NCBI GenBank assembly: GCA_913063285.1
Contig: CAJXXZ010000001.1
Coordinates: 1 to 64,000, forward strand
From: an uncultured bacterium
GTDB lineage: Bacteria; Pseudomonadota; Alphaproteobacteria; CAJXXZ01; 1604HC
Length of the DNA stretch: 64,000 bases
Direction: 5' to 3'
A program made the translations under genes and the position numbers. A model generated the notes under the pieces. The model was not told where the DNA came from. It worked only from the letters and a program-made list of their open reading frames with translations, and searched no databases. This document shows positions 51,201 to 61,748 of the stretch, piece by piece (positions within the stretch are counted from its first letter, which is position 1; the number at the start of each line of letters is the position of its first letter).

Positions 51201-54200
51201 TCAAACCACATCTGACGAACTGAATAGCATTGGTGATAAAAATATAATAGCAACTATAATAAAAAATATTATTATTCCTGTGTAACCTCCTGAATCTTCT
51301 GAATCTTCTGAATCTTCTGTAATACTGCTATTTATACTCTTTCTTACTTTAGGAATGTGATCAGTACGTAGTTTATCAATAAATATTTTACACGCTTCAA
51401 TATCTTCTATTAGAGCCATATTTATATTTTCATGTTTATGAATAGAATGGTGAATATGTAATGTACTCAATGCTAAATGAATCGGTTTTAACATTACATT
51501 ACTAAGCATACTCTTAATTTTATTATTTATATTTATAACTTGTGCTGTGTAATGTAATTTGATAGAGTTTACGCTTATAATAATTTCGTGCATTTTATTT
51601 GTTTCAATTGGTAAATGTTCTTGTAAAGTAAAGTTTAATAATGATGATTTTTTTGATACTAGATGTTGTATTGTTTTTCCTAATGTCGTTAGCTGATCCT
51701 TATTCAAATTTGAAATGCCATCAATATCAATTTCCTGTACACCAGTACTAAACTGTTGTTTTGCAATGAAAAAATCACCTTCAGGTCGCATATATTGTAT
51801 TAGAGCTGATTGATAGCTTTCTACATCTTTTTGATATAAAATATTTTCAATATTTAATGTATTTAAAACTATCGACCATGATCCATTAGTTTTTGCAATT
51901 TTAGGCCTACTACAAATTGTGAGAATATCGATTACATAGTCATATAATATATCTCTTAGAGAAGTGCAAAAGATAAGATAAGTGGTTTTATATTTACCTA
52001 ACATATTAATATCATTATATAACATACGCAATGCATCTATACACCAAATAATTTTCTTATTTAAATCAGATATAATCTTCACGATATCAAGATAATCTTG
52101 CATAGTATCAATTTCTAAAGTTCTTAGTTTTACTAAATTATTCAAAGATATTTCATCTGTGCTAAATACTTCAGCAATAGATCGTAAGGAATCTTGTAAG
52201 CTACCTAGTTGAATATTATCTGCACCTTCTATTTGCTGTCTTAATGTATTTAACTCTTTTGTTTGATCTTCTAAGGTTTTTTGTAAGGTAGCTACTTGTG
52301 TATTATCTCCACCTTCTGCTTGTTGTCTTAATGAATTCAATTCATTTGTTGTATTTTCTAATGATGCTTCTAATTCCCTTACTCTAGTATTATCTACTTG
52401 AGTATTACTTACAGGTTTTTCAACTATTTCATTTATTTTACTCTGAATTTGAGTATCTAATTGATTTTCAAGTTGCATGATATTTTTAGTAAAATTTATA
52501 GAATGAAGGCTTTTCATGTCATTCCACCAATTTCTTATATTTATATCAACATTAGATTGCTTCATATATTCAAGTAAATTTTGGTTATTAATCAAACTAA
52601 ATATAGTGAATTTTAATAAAGCAGTCATTTCATCTAAAATCAAACAATAACTGATTACAATATTACATTGCTTTTTTACTTCCATTAGTTCTTGAATAGA
52701 GGCATTACTTTTTTGCAAAATAGTATTTGTATTATTATAAAATGTTGAATTCTTATCAATATTTTTATCATATGCAGTTATGATATTAAATATTAGAGCA
52801 ACTGGCCAATTTTTTCCTGTTATGTCTGTACTTTTAACTTCATAAGATTTGAGATACGCCTGTATTATATGATAAAAATTTTCATTTACGTCAAATTCTA
52901 CCTTTAGATTATTATCTTTTAAAATATCATTAATATAATTTTCTATATTTTCTAATGAAACGTAAATTTTCTTCAATTTTTGTACATGATCAGTATAATA
53001 TGTAATATACTTCTCTAATGCCTTTAAAGAATTATGAGCTGCTACATCAAACTCACTATTTGTTCCAACTTCCTTCATTTCATCATATATAGATATTGAT
53101 GAAGAATCACCTGAAGCTTTTATAATTGGTAAATTATCATATGCACTAATTGGTATCAACTCTTTACATAAATTGAATATTTCTTCTATATTATTAGATA
53201 AATTATTAAATGCAGAAAAGTGATGATTTATATGTAAAATATTTTCTACTTTATTCTTTATTAAATTTAGCTGTGTATTTAAATACTGTTCGTCAAATAC
53301 TAATTGAGATATCTGTTGTATAAAATTATGAATAAGATCTTTAGCTGTATGTTGAGATATAGTGTTTTCTGAATATATACTTTCATCTAAAATCATGTTG
53401 TAATTTTTCAAATCATCTTCTTCTAAATCAATAATTAAATTCTTTCTATATACATCTTTATCTAATTTAATTATCGTATCTATATATTTTGTTCTCAATT
53501 TATCATCTTTATTACTTGATAATATTTTTTGAAAGCTCTCTTGTGTAACATTTAACACTTCTTCTAATTTTAGATCTAAATAATGTAGTATTGTTTTGCT
53601 AATCACACTCCAAAGCTCTTTGGAGTAATATTTATGAAATTTTTTAATACAAACAAAGTAATTTATATAGCAACTAATATAAATAGATAAGTTTTTTACT
53701 ACATCATCAATTTTTCTTTTAGAATTAGGTACACCTACATACTCAGATATAAAATGTTCATTTTCAAGAATAATTTTAATTTCACCTTTATTATACTTAC
53801 TAAAATATACCATAATATTATCGATATTCTTTATCAATTTTAGTAAAACAGTGTCTGCTTTTAATGCATATAAATTTGTATATTTTAAATTATCAGCTAA
53901 TTTATGATCAGAGAAAATACGTAAACCATCATCATGTACAACATTACCAGTTTGTTTACAAAATTCTACACTATGTATAGGGGCATATATGTGTTGAGTA
54001 AGAGAAATTTCGGCATTACGTTTGAAATTAAAATTTTCACGTAAATTTACTTCATCAATCTTATTAGCTAATGCTAGGTCTTCAAAATATCCCTCTAACA
54101 TTTCATGAGAATCAACATATTTTTTATGTAATGGATTTAATGAACATAGAAAAAAATAGTGATGATTAAACATCTTAAATATCCAATCATTTTCATTTAC

Positions 54201-55949
54201 TGTTTTTACAGATTCATTAGATTCACTTATAGATTTATCTATATATTGCTTAGGTAGATTTAACAACATATCTACATTTAAATCTGTGACTAAGGACATA
54301 TCTTTCCACTGCATATCTCTCAACCATTTATGTGTAATTCTATGACCACCTCTACCTTCATCTAAACTAAGATGTCCATACACTTGTGATAGAGATTCAT
54401 CTATATCAGTTATATATAATGATATATTACTATATGAATATTTTGAACTCGCAATAAATTGTTTATCTTGAAATATATCTATTAATATAGTAGGATTTGA
54501 ATCGAAAATAAAAGATATCATCTTAAATCCAACAAAAAAGAAATAAATAAGTGCTAGTACTGCATTTAAATACAAGGAATGTTTTTGACGATATGCATCT
54601 ATATTTGTCAAATTTGTCAGAAAGATCTCATTATCTAAAGTATTTCTAAGTCGATTTATAAATATAAGACTACTATCATTTCTAGTAATAGTATCTACAT
54701 ACATAGTTAATATATAGTAAAATGCGATCTTAAACATTCCTGAATCATCATGGACTTTCAAAGCACTTTGAAAAGCTATTTTAGCATCGCTATATTTTTT
54801 GTTTTGATTATGTATTATGTCATATAAGCTTAGAAACGTATCATAAGTTACCGTTTTAAAATCAATTTCAAAATGTTGATCTTTTTTAAATGTTGACTGC
54901 ATCTCGCTTACATTCATATCAAAGCCTAGATAAGAAGCAACATTTTGAACATGTTGTTCTGAGATTGTCATTTTTGTATCACCTATATGTGATTCATGCG
55001 AAGTATCATTTTTTGTATCAATATATAAAGCTTGTAAGTCAAACTTTTCAGCATCAGCATTAAGTTTTGTCTGTGATGGATTTAATTTGCATAGAAAAAA
55101 ATAGTGATCACGAAATATCTTAAATAACCAGTCATTTTTATTTATTTTTTCTCCAGATTTCTTATGTAAATTCAATAACGTTGACACATTTAATTTTGTC
55201 TCTAGGGACATATCTTTCCAGGTCATATTCATCAACCATCCATGTGAAATTTGATGACCGCCCTGATCTAAATCTAAACTAAGATGTGAATAAACTTGTT
55301 CTAGAGATTTATTAATTTCATTTGTGAAAAAGATTTGACTAAATTTTCTATATTCTATTTCATTCTTAGGCCTGTCTGAGTTAAAAAAAACTCGATGAAG
55401 CTTAAATTTTTTATTTTGAAATATCTTTTCTAAGTAATAATTTCTTTGCTCATCAAAAGCAATAGCAATCATCTTAAATCCAATAAAAAAGAAATAAATA
55501 ACTGCCAGTACTGTATTTAAATACCAAGACTGCATTTGAGAAGTTGCATGTCGTTTTATTTCATCTTTTAAACTGGCTAAAAGTTTGTCTCGAAATACAA
55601 TATGACTATCATTTTTAGTAATACTATCTGCATATAAAGGTACTATATAGAGAAATGCTATATAAAATATATTATAATCCCCTATAACAACTTCACGACT
55701 TTTTTGTAGCTTTGATTCAGCATAGCTTCTTTCGTTAAACTCACTCATGAACACAAGAGTAAAAAATGTATAATACGTTACACGTTCAAGATCAATTTCA
55801 AAATATTCACCTTTTTTAAATCCTGAATTCATATCACTTACTTTAATAGGAAATTTTAGATGTTTAGCAACCTCTTGAACATGCTGTTGTGAAATTTTCA
55901 TTTTTGTATCAAGTACATATTGATTATTTACATTGCTCATTAGTATCAA
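51201..55949 (-). CDS. giant tail-anchored orphan protein C (1582 aa, two modules + coiled coil)
   Basis: Same modules, coiled coil 'RELEASLENTTNELNSLRQQ', TM 'GYTGIIIFFIIVAIIFLSPMLF'. ORF opens at TTG; true start may be ATG 'MSNVNNQY'. Confidence 0.77.
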   Translation of the reverse strand: MILMSNVNNQYVLDTKMKISQQHVQEVAKHLKFPIKVSDMNSGFKKGEYFEIDLERVTYYTFFTLVFMSEFNERSYAESKLQKSREVVIGDYNIFYIAFLYIVPLYADSITKNDSHIVFRDKLLASLKDEIKRHATSQMQSWYLNTVLAVIYFFFIGFKMIAIAFDEQRNYYLEKIFQNKKFKLHRVFFNSDRPKNEIEYRKFSQIFFTNEINKSLEQVYSHLSLDLDQGGHQISHGWLMNMTWKDMSLETKLNVSTLLNLHKKSGEKINKNDWLFKIFRDHYFFLCKLNPSQTKLNADAEKFDLQALYIDTKNDTSHESHIGDTKMTISEQHVQNVASYLGFDMNVSEMQSTFKKDQHFEIDFKTVTYDTFLSLYDIIHNQNKKYSDAKIAFQSALKVHDDSGMFKIAFYYILTMYVDTITRNDSSLIFINRLRNTLDNEIFLTNLTNIDAYRQKHSLYLNAVLALIYFFFVGFKMISFIFDSNPTILIDIFQDKQFIASSKYSYSNISLYITDIDESLSQVYGHLSLDEGRGGHRITHKWLRDMQWKDMSLVTDLNVDMLLNLPKQYIDKSISESNESVKTVNENDWIFKMFNHHYFFLCSLNPLHKKYVDSHEMLEGYFEDLALANKIDEVNLRENFNFKRNAEISLTQHIYAPIHSVEFCKQTGNVVHDDGLRIFSDHKLADNLKYTNLYALKADTVLLKLIKNIDNIMVYFSKYNKGEIKIILENEHFISEYVGVPNSKRKIDDVVKNLSIYISCYINYFVCIKKFHKYYSKELWSVISKTILHYLDLKLEEVLNVTQESFQKILSSNKDDKLRTKYIDTIIKLDKDVYRKNLIIDLEEDDLKNYNMILDESIYSENTISQHTAKDLIHNFIQQISQLVFDEQYLNTQLNLIKNKVENILHINHHFSAFNNLSNNIEEIFNLCKELIPISAYDNLPIIKASGDSSSISIYDEMKEVGTNSEFDVAAHNSLKALEKYITYYTDHVQKLKKIYVSLENIENYINDILKDNNLKVEFDVNENFYHIIQAYLKSYEVKSTDITGKNWPVALIFNIITAYDKNIDKNSTFYNNTNTILQKSNASIQELMEVKKQCNIVISYCLILDEMTALLKFTIFSLINNQNLLEYMKQSNVDINIRNWWNDMKSLHSINFTKNIMQLENQLDTQIQSKINEIVEKPVSNTQVDNTRVRELEASLENTTNELNSLRQQAEGGDNTQVATLQKTLEDQTKELNTLRQQIEGADNIQLGSLQDSLRSIAEVFSTDEISLNNLVKLRTLEIDTMQDYLDIVKIISDLNKKIIWCIDALRMLYNDINMLGKYKTTYLIFCTSLRDILYDYVIDILTICSRPKIAKTNGSWSIVLNTLNIENILYQKDVESYQSALIQYMRPEGDFFIAKQQFSTGVQEIDIDGISNLNKDQLTTLGKTIQHLVSKKSSLLNFTLQEHLPIETNKMHEIIISVNSIKLHYTAQVININNKIKSMLSNVMLKPIHLALSTLHIHHSIHKHENINMALIEDIEACKIFIDKLRTDHIPKVRKSINSSITEDSEDSEDSGGYTGIIIFFIIVAIIFLSPMLFSSSDVV

Positions 55950-56083
55950 AAGTAATCAATAAGTATAAATTTTTTATTACTAGAATATTTTCTTGATTAA
56001 AACAAAAAATTTTTGATTATTTTTGTATCTTTTCATAAATTTTTCATCTAATTCGTGTTCAAATAAATGATCCAGGAGGAAAA

Positions 56084-56620
56084 ATGAAAAAAATAGCAAT
56101 ATCTTGCATTGGAGCCATAAATCTATTTGCAATGCCAGGACAAGATGACATGTTATCCAATCCAGAAAGTGCAGTTTCCGCTCAGATTACTGCACAAAAT
56201 CATCAACCAGCTCAGCATACAATATCTGCATCTGAACAACAAGCAAACACACTTACAAGACTACAAAAAGAAATTTCTTCTCTTAAACATCAAATTGCTA
56301 ACACTCAACAAACTCAAGCAAAATCAAATTTACAAAAACAATTAGATAAAAAACTAAAAGAGCAGGAAAATGCAAAAAAAGGATTAGATGTAAGTGTGAG
56401 TCATATAAGTAGTCAGGAAGGTAATAGAGGTAATACAGGTAATACAGCTAATAGTGCAGTTACAGATAGAGGTTTAGTATATAGACTATTTTTTGCATGC
56501 CTATGTAAAGGACAGAATGCACAGGAAATAAATAAAGTTGCACAAGCAGTTGCTTCTGAAGCTTCTGAAATCGCTAAATCAGCTAGTGCGGTTAACACTC
56601 AACCAAAAAGTTCAGATTAA
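56084..56620 (+). CDS. orphan secreted, Gln-rich coiled-coil protein
   Basis: 'aggaggaaaaATG' strong SD; MKKIAISCIGAINLFAM N-terminus. Confidence 0.65.
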   Translation: MKKIAISCIGAINLFAMPGQDDMLSNPESAVSAQITAQNHQPAQHTISASEQQANTLTRLQKEISSLKHQIANTQQTQAKSNLQKQLDKKLKEQENAKKGLDVSVSHISSQEGNRGNTGNTANSAVTDRGLVYRLFFACLCKGQNAQEINKVAQAVASEASEIAKSASAVNTQPKSSD

Positions 56621-56744
56621 TATGAAATAGTATTTTAAAGTATTTTAATAAAGTATTCATTTCATCTAAAATTAAAAAATAATTGATTTTAATATTATAC
56701 TACTTCATATCTTATATTAGTTTAGAAATACAAAATATTAGATA

Positions 56745-57010
56745 AAGTTAGCAGTTACTTTCGAAGCTTTTGAGATCGCTAAATCAGCTAGTGCGGTTAA
56801 CACTCAACCAAAAAGTTCAGATTAATATGAAATGATTATTTTTGCAGTATTTTAATAAAGTATTCATTTCATCTAAATTTAAAAAATAATTGATTTTAAT
56901 GTTATACTACTGCATGGCTTATATTAGTTTAGAAATACAAAATACTAAATAAAGTTGCGCAAGCAGTTGCTTTCGAAGCTTTTGAAGTTGTTAAATTTGC
57001 TAACTTTTTG
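56745..57010 (+). repeat. two degraded tandem copies of the 178-aa gene's 3' end (period about 205-213 bp)
   Basis: 'atcgctaaatcagctagtgcggttaacactcaaccaaaaagttcagattaatatgaaat' at about 56570 and 56775; shorter third copy near 56955-57000. Confidence 0.92.
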
Positions 57011-57100
57011 AGTAATATTTAATCATAAAATTAAATAATTTATTTTAATTTAATGTAAAATATTTTTTTTGCAATAAAGTAAAATACAACTCTTTGAGTA

Positions 57101-58027
57101 TCAATCACTTTGTAAACATTTTAAAATCCACCTCTCTATATGAATAATACGCTCTGCAGAATTTAAAGTTATAAAATGTCCTGCATCTGCTATAATCACA
57201 TTTTGTACATTTGGCATATTACACATATATTGAACAGAAAATTTTGGCATAAGTCTTCTAGAATACTTTCCTCGTAATAATAATATTGAACATTTTATTT
57301 TATCTATAATCTCTTTACCACAAATTCCATCACTTTTTATTTGTACTCCTAAATCAAACTTTAATGAATTAAAATTTATCATACCTCTCATACATTTTGA
57401 ATCAACACATGTTTTTTTGCTATCTAATATAAAATTTAATAAAGTTGTGACTCTATGCTCATATGGCATATCACCAAATACATTTTTATTTGGTAAATGC
57501 GCTAATACTTTTGCAAGCGATTTTTCCAATATTTTTCCTGTAAGTGTAGATAATTTGTGATTTAATTCCATTAAATAACTTTGCATGTATATTACTCGCT
57601 TAGTAGATGATGGAATGAAATAAGTAATATCAATAAGACAGCAGCCAATTACTATAGTATTCTCTAATCCAGATAAATATCCACTAATAATTCCACCTAA
57701 ACTATGCCCAACAACTATTAATTTCTTTATTTGAAAAAAATTTATGATAGAAATCATATCCATAAATAATGCTGAAGCTCTATAAAATTTTTCTTCCTTT
57801 AAATGTGAACTTTCGCCATGTCCTACAAAATCAAAACAAACTACTGGAGCAATATTACTTAATACTCGAGCTGCAGTTTCAAAGATTGTTCTATTTAAAA
57901 TTAAACCATGCACCATTATTATATATGTTCCATCATTTTTAGAATTTGAGTTACGATAAAGAGTATAAGCACAATTATGAAATCCTGAATTATTAATAGA
58001 AATAATTTCACCAGTTACTACTTTCAC
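57101..58027 (-). CDS. alpha/beta fold hydrolase
   Basis: 'MVHGLILNRTIF', 'VCFDFVGHGESS', 'VVGHSLGGIISGY'. Confidence 0.88.
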   Translation of the reverse strand: MKVVTGEIISINNSGFHNCAYTLYRNSNSKNDGTYIIMVHGLILNRTIFETAARVLSNIAPVVCFDFVGHGESSHLKEEKFYRASALFMDMISIINFFQIKKLIVVGHSLGGIISGYLSGLENTIVIGCCLIDITYFIPSSTKRVIYMQSYLMELNHKLSTLTGKILEKSLAKVLAHLPNKNVFGDMPYEHRVTTLLNFILDSKKTCVDSKCMRGMINFNSLKFDLGVQIKSDGICGKEIIDKIKCSILLLRGKYSRRLMPKFSVQYMCNMPNVQNVIIADAGHFITLNSAERIIHIERWILKCLQSD

Positions 58028-58028
58028 T

Positions 58029-58763
58029 TTAGCTCCTTAAATTCTCTTCATCAATTTTTTTATCAACAACATCTTTTACAATTTGCTCAACTTTACTATA
58101 ATGATAATAAGGAAAATCAACACTTAATTTATTAATAATTCTTTTAGCTAAATGATAACGTGATAATTGATATGCAGAATAAGCAACTTTCATTAAAGCT
58201 CTAGGCATTAATGAAGCATATTCTTTATAAGGTATACTTTTTTCTACAAAACTTTTCTCTAACTTATGACAGAAAAATAAATATGTCTTTAAAGATTTTT
58301 CATAGTCTTTTGATTCAAAATAAGCAATTGCTAACCAGTAATAAATTTTAAGATCTTGAACCGAATTCTGACTCTGAGAAATAATTCTCTCAAAGCATTC
58401 TCTTGCACTTACAAAATCATCTTGTGATAATGCAACTATTCCTAGATTTTCTAATTTTTTTCTTTCTGCTAAATCAAGTATTGGTAAGTCTCCCGCATAG
58501 GAAAATATTTCTTCAAATATAATTTCTTTTAATTCAGAATCTTGATTTTTTAACCTTAAAATATTCATTCTAGCTGTTTCTGCTTTTTTACTACAATTTA
58601 GTAAAAGAGAATTAATCTTCTCAACTCCTTTAATTTTCTTATCTTTATCTGATTGAGAGATAATCTTTAGTTCTTCTTTTATATCATTAATCATTACTAA
58701 CAAATCAGAAAACAGATCTAAGTTACTAAAGCATACTGCTTGAATTATTAAAGCCCAAATCAC
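58029..58763 (-). CDS. TPR/coiled-coil periplasmic protein (CpoB/YbgF-like?)
   Basis: N-terminal signal-like segment, coiled coil, then 'SVQDLKIYYWLAIAYFESKDYEKSLKTYL' TPR helices. Confidence 0.45.
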   Translation of the reverse strand: MIWALIIQAVCFSNLDLFSDLLVMINDIKEELKIISQSDKDKKIKGVEKINSLLLNCSKKAETARMNILRLKNQDSELKEIIFEEIFSYAGDLPILDLAERKKLENLGIVALSQDDFVSARECFERIISQSQNSVQDLKIYYWLAIAYFESKDYEKSLKTYLFFCHKLEKSFVEKSIPYKEYASLMPRALMKVAYSAYQLSRYHLAKRIINKLSVDFPYYHYSKVEQIVKDVVDKKIDEENLRS

Positions 58764-59016
58764 AATATACTATAACATATTTTTATTATCTTGCAGAGAT
58801 TGAACTTTTAAAAAAGTATTGTATCTATTAAATTTTTTTTGTTTGCGAAGATATAATATCATAAGTTTTTTATCTAAGTATACTATACGATTTTGTTTTT
58901 TACATTCTTTGAAGTCAAGTACAACTACCATACAACATGTTATACAGAATCTGTAAATATTGTATTGAATTAATTAGCTATTGCATATTATTAAATAATT
59001 GATTAGAATTTTTTGA

Positions 59017-59089
59017 GGGCAGTTAGCTCAGTTGGAAGAGCATCTCGTTTACACCGAGGGGGTCAGCAGTTCGAGTCTGTTACTGCCTA
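59017..59089 (+). tRNA. tRNA-Val (TAC)
   Basis: Cloverleaf; anticodon loop TTTACAC. Confidence 0.92.
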
Positions 59090-59371
59090 TTTAATCTTAG
59101 ATATAGATATAAATATAACTTAAATTTCAATCATAATAATATATTCCTACAGTTAATTAATAAACCCTGTAAAAAATTTAAGTATAGTGTAATTATTAGA
59201 TTTATGTACTTTGAAATTTGTTTATCACTCAATATAGTATTAAAAAGCAGATTATTTATTATTGAAAATTTATTTAAATTAATTTATATCAAAACTTGAT
59301 GAACAGAAAGTCTATTAACACAAAAATTTAGTTAAAAAATACTAATTTAAAACATTAATTTAATATAAAAA

Positions 59372-59722
59372 TTATATATATTTACTAATTTCATATATTT
59401 TTTGTAATTCTTCTTCATAATCACAAACTGAATGAATAATTATATTTGTATCATCAACAAAAGCAACTGTTCCCGCAGTTAAACTTACTAAATAAGCAAA
59501 AAATTCTCTTTGCTGTATACTTAAATCATCAACTTCTATAGTTTTAACATTTGACTTCACTTCTTTATTAAATAGATAGATGTGACAAAATTGAAAATAG
59601 TTATATAACACTATTATAGAGTAGCTTATTATAGTAATAAATATTGTTTTAAAATATGCAACATAATTCTTACTTGATTGATAGTTTTTCAATGATTTTA
59701 ATCGTGAAATAAACTGCTTCAT
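59372..59722 (-). CDS. orphan small membrane protein
   Basis: 116 aa, one TM 'TIFITIISYSIIVLYNYFQF'. Confidence 0.5.
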   Translation of the reverse strand: MKQFISRLKSLKNYQSSKNYVAYFKTIFITIISYSIIVLYNYFQFCHIYLFNKEVKSNVKTIEVDDLSIQQREFFAYLVSLTAGTVAFVDDTNIIIHSVCDYEEELQKIYEISKYI

Positions 59723-59778
59723 AAAATATATTTAGTAGTGTGAAGATTTTTGTAACATAATATCATATATTATATATA

Positions 59779-61599
59779 TTATACTAACATTCTACCCATT
59801 AATTTATAGTCTGAAATATTTTCTTTTTCTGGATTTCCATCTCTATCATATAGTTCAACATTAAATACTTTTTTTATCTTTTCAAGATTTTTTAGTAAAT
59901 TTAAGTAAGCAGCATGAGCCTTTATTTCATCTTTTAATTCATCAAATGATGGCTTAGAAACTGACATTTTATTCGTCAAATAAATTATTAGATACTTACC
60001 TTTTAATTTGCCATCAGATATCTCAATTGGGTCTGATACTTCTTTTTCACTTAGGCCAAGTAATACTCGTACTATTTCACTACCCCACTCTTTATATAAA
60101 TCTATATCTCTCTTTTTAAACTCAGCAGAATTTGTAGATTTATTTTCATCATATATAGCAAATTTATCCTTCATCAATCCAACTGTATCTCCTTTGTGTT
60201 CACGAATTTCACGTACCAACTTTTCAGCTGTAGATTTCATAGGAACCAGAATATGTACACCAGAAAATTCAGTAGGATTTTTCATATCCTTTAGTAATTT
60301 TAGATACATTCTCTTTATACTATCCTCATTAATATCTTTTTCTACTTTATTAATGTATAACTGAGCCAATAATCTATCATATGCTGTAGATTTATCTTTT
60401 TTAAATACTTCATCTTCTACAAATTCTTTCTCTGCAAGAATAGAAATTAATGTTCTCTTAACTAAAGCATCAATAGACTGTTTTGCTCTTTCCATACGAG
60501 AGTTATGCTTCATAGATAGCCATGACTGAGCATGAATTGATTGCTTTAATACTACCATTACATCTTTACATAAAATTTTCTTTTTACCTACTTCAGCTAC
60601 TACCTGGTTAGATCCTTTAGGTTCAAATGACATATTTTCATAATTGACAGAAACTTCAATACTTTCTTGAGCTCTTTTAGCATTTTCATTTATCTTATTT
60701 ACAAGAACTCTATTTTTAATAAAGCTTTTCAACTCTTCAAATGTATTTTGAGGTAAATCCTTGCGTTCATCTAAATATATTAATGCATATTGTCCGTTAT
60801 AATCTCCTTTCAAAGCAATTGCTGATTGAGTATATGAACGATCAGTTAATTTTTTCATTTCCTCAACTATCTCATTTCCAAATGAAAAGACTAAATCTGT
60901 GTCACGACCACTAAATGCGCCTTCTTTAGATGCTGAGGATAAAATTGAATGCTTTTTAGCCATATTTTTAAATTGTGAAAGAGAATCAGCACTTCCTCTA
61001 AGAGCTATCAAAACTCCATCAGCTTCTTCTTTAGATGTAATAATTATATTCCCTGTCAAATATGATGGCTTGGGCAGTTTGGTCTTCATCTCCTCATATT
61101 CTTTATATATTTCTGTATCAGATATTTCTTTTGATAATTTATCTATGTATGCCTTAATTCTTCTTTCTTCTTCAAGAGAGGCTGCTTCCTTCTTTCCTTC
61201 AGAAGTATTTCCTAATTTCATCTCTCTTGCTTGTTGAGCACATAATTTTTGCTTTACTACATAAGCACGAGCTTGTTTATATAGCTTAGTTGCATCTTTT
61301 GGATTTTGTCGAACCATCATCATAAATTTCTGAGGTGAAACTACAAAGTTTAAAGCATTCATCACATCTGAATATCTTATAGCATATAATAAAGAACCAT
61401 CTTTTTGGGAAATCTTTGCGACAATTTGATTATCTACATCATCTGTGAATGAAGTTTTAGTATCTGCATTAATACTTGCTTGCAAAATAATTACAGAAGA
61501 GTTGTAAAAAATAAATGAGTAAGATATAGCAATTAAGGATAAAGTTATGCGCAAAACATAAGTTGTTTGATTGATCAAATGTTTTATTATCCCAAACAT
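59779..61599 (-). CDS. SurA/PpiD-like peptidyl-prolyl isomerase with two parvulin-like regions
   Basis: N-terminal TM; 'YLTGNIIITSKEEADGVLIAL' and 'FSGVHILVPMKSTAEKLVREI' repeated segments, each followed by '..FGNEIVEEMKKL..' / '..WGSEIVRVLLGL..'. Confidence 0.68.
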   Translation of the reverse strand: MFGIIKHLINQTTYVLRITLSLIAISYSFIFYNSSVIILQASINADTKTSFTDDVDNQIVAKISQKDGSLLYAIRYSDVMNALNFVVSPQKFMMMVRQNPKDATKLYKQARAYVVKQKLCAQQAREMKLGNTSEGKKEAASLEEERRIKAYIDKLSKEISDTEIYKEYEEMKTKLPKPSYLTGNIIITSKEEADGVLIALRGSADSLSQFKNMAKKHSILSSASKEGAFSGRDTDLVFSFGNEIVEEMKKLTDRSYTQSAIALKGDYNGQYALIYLDERKDLPQNTFEELKSFIKNRVLVNKINENAKRAQESIEVSVNYENMSFEPKGSNQVVAEVGKKKILCKDVMVVLKQSIHAQSWLSMKHNSRMERAKQSIDALVKRTLISILAEKEFVEDEVFKKDKSTAYDRLLAQLYINKVEKDINEDSIKRMYLKLLKDMKNPTEFSGVHILVPMKSTAEKLVREIREHKGDTVGLMKDKFAIYDENKSTNSAEFKKRDIDLYKEWGSEIVRVLLGLSEKEVSDPIEISDGKLKGKYLIIYLTNKMSVSKPSFDELKDEIKAHAAYLNLLKNLEKIKKVFNVELYDRDGNPEKENISDYKLMGRMLV

Positions 61600-61748
61600 A
61601 TACTATATATATCATATTTTTTTTCTTTAGCAACAAGTCTATTTGCTTTTTATAATCAAATTATTTAACATTTTTAATGCAAAATATATATAGAAGCATT
61701 TTAATATAGTTAATTCAAATTAAAAAGATTGAATAATATAAAATTAAC

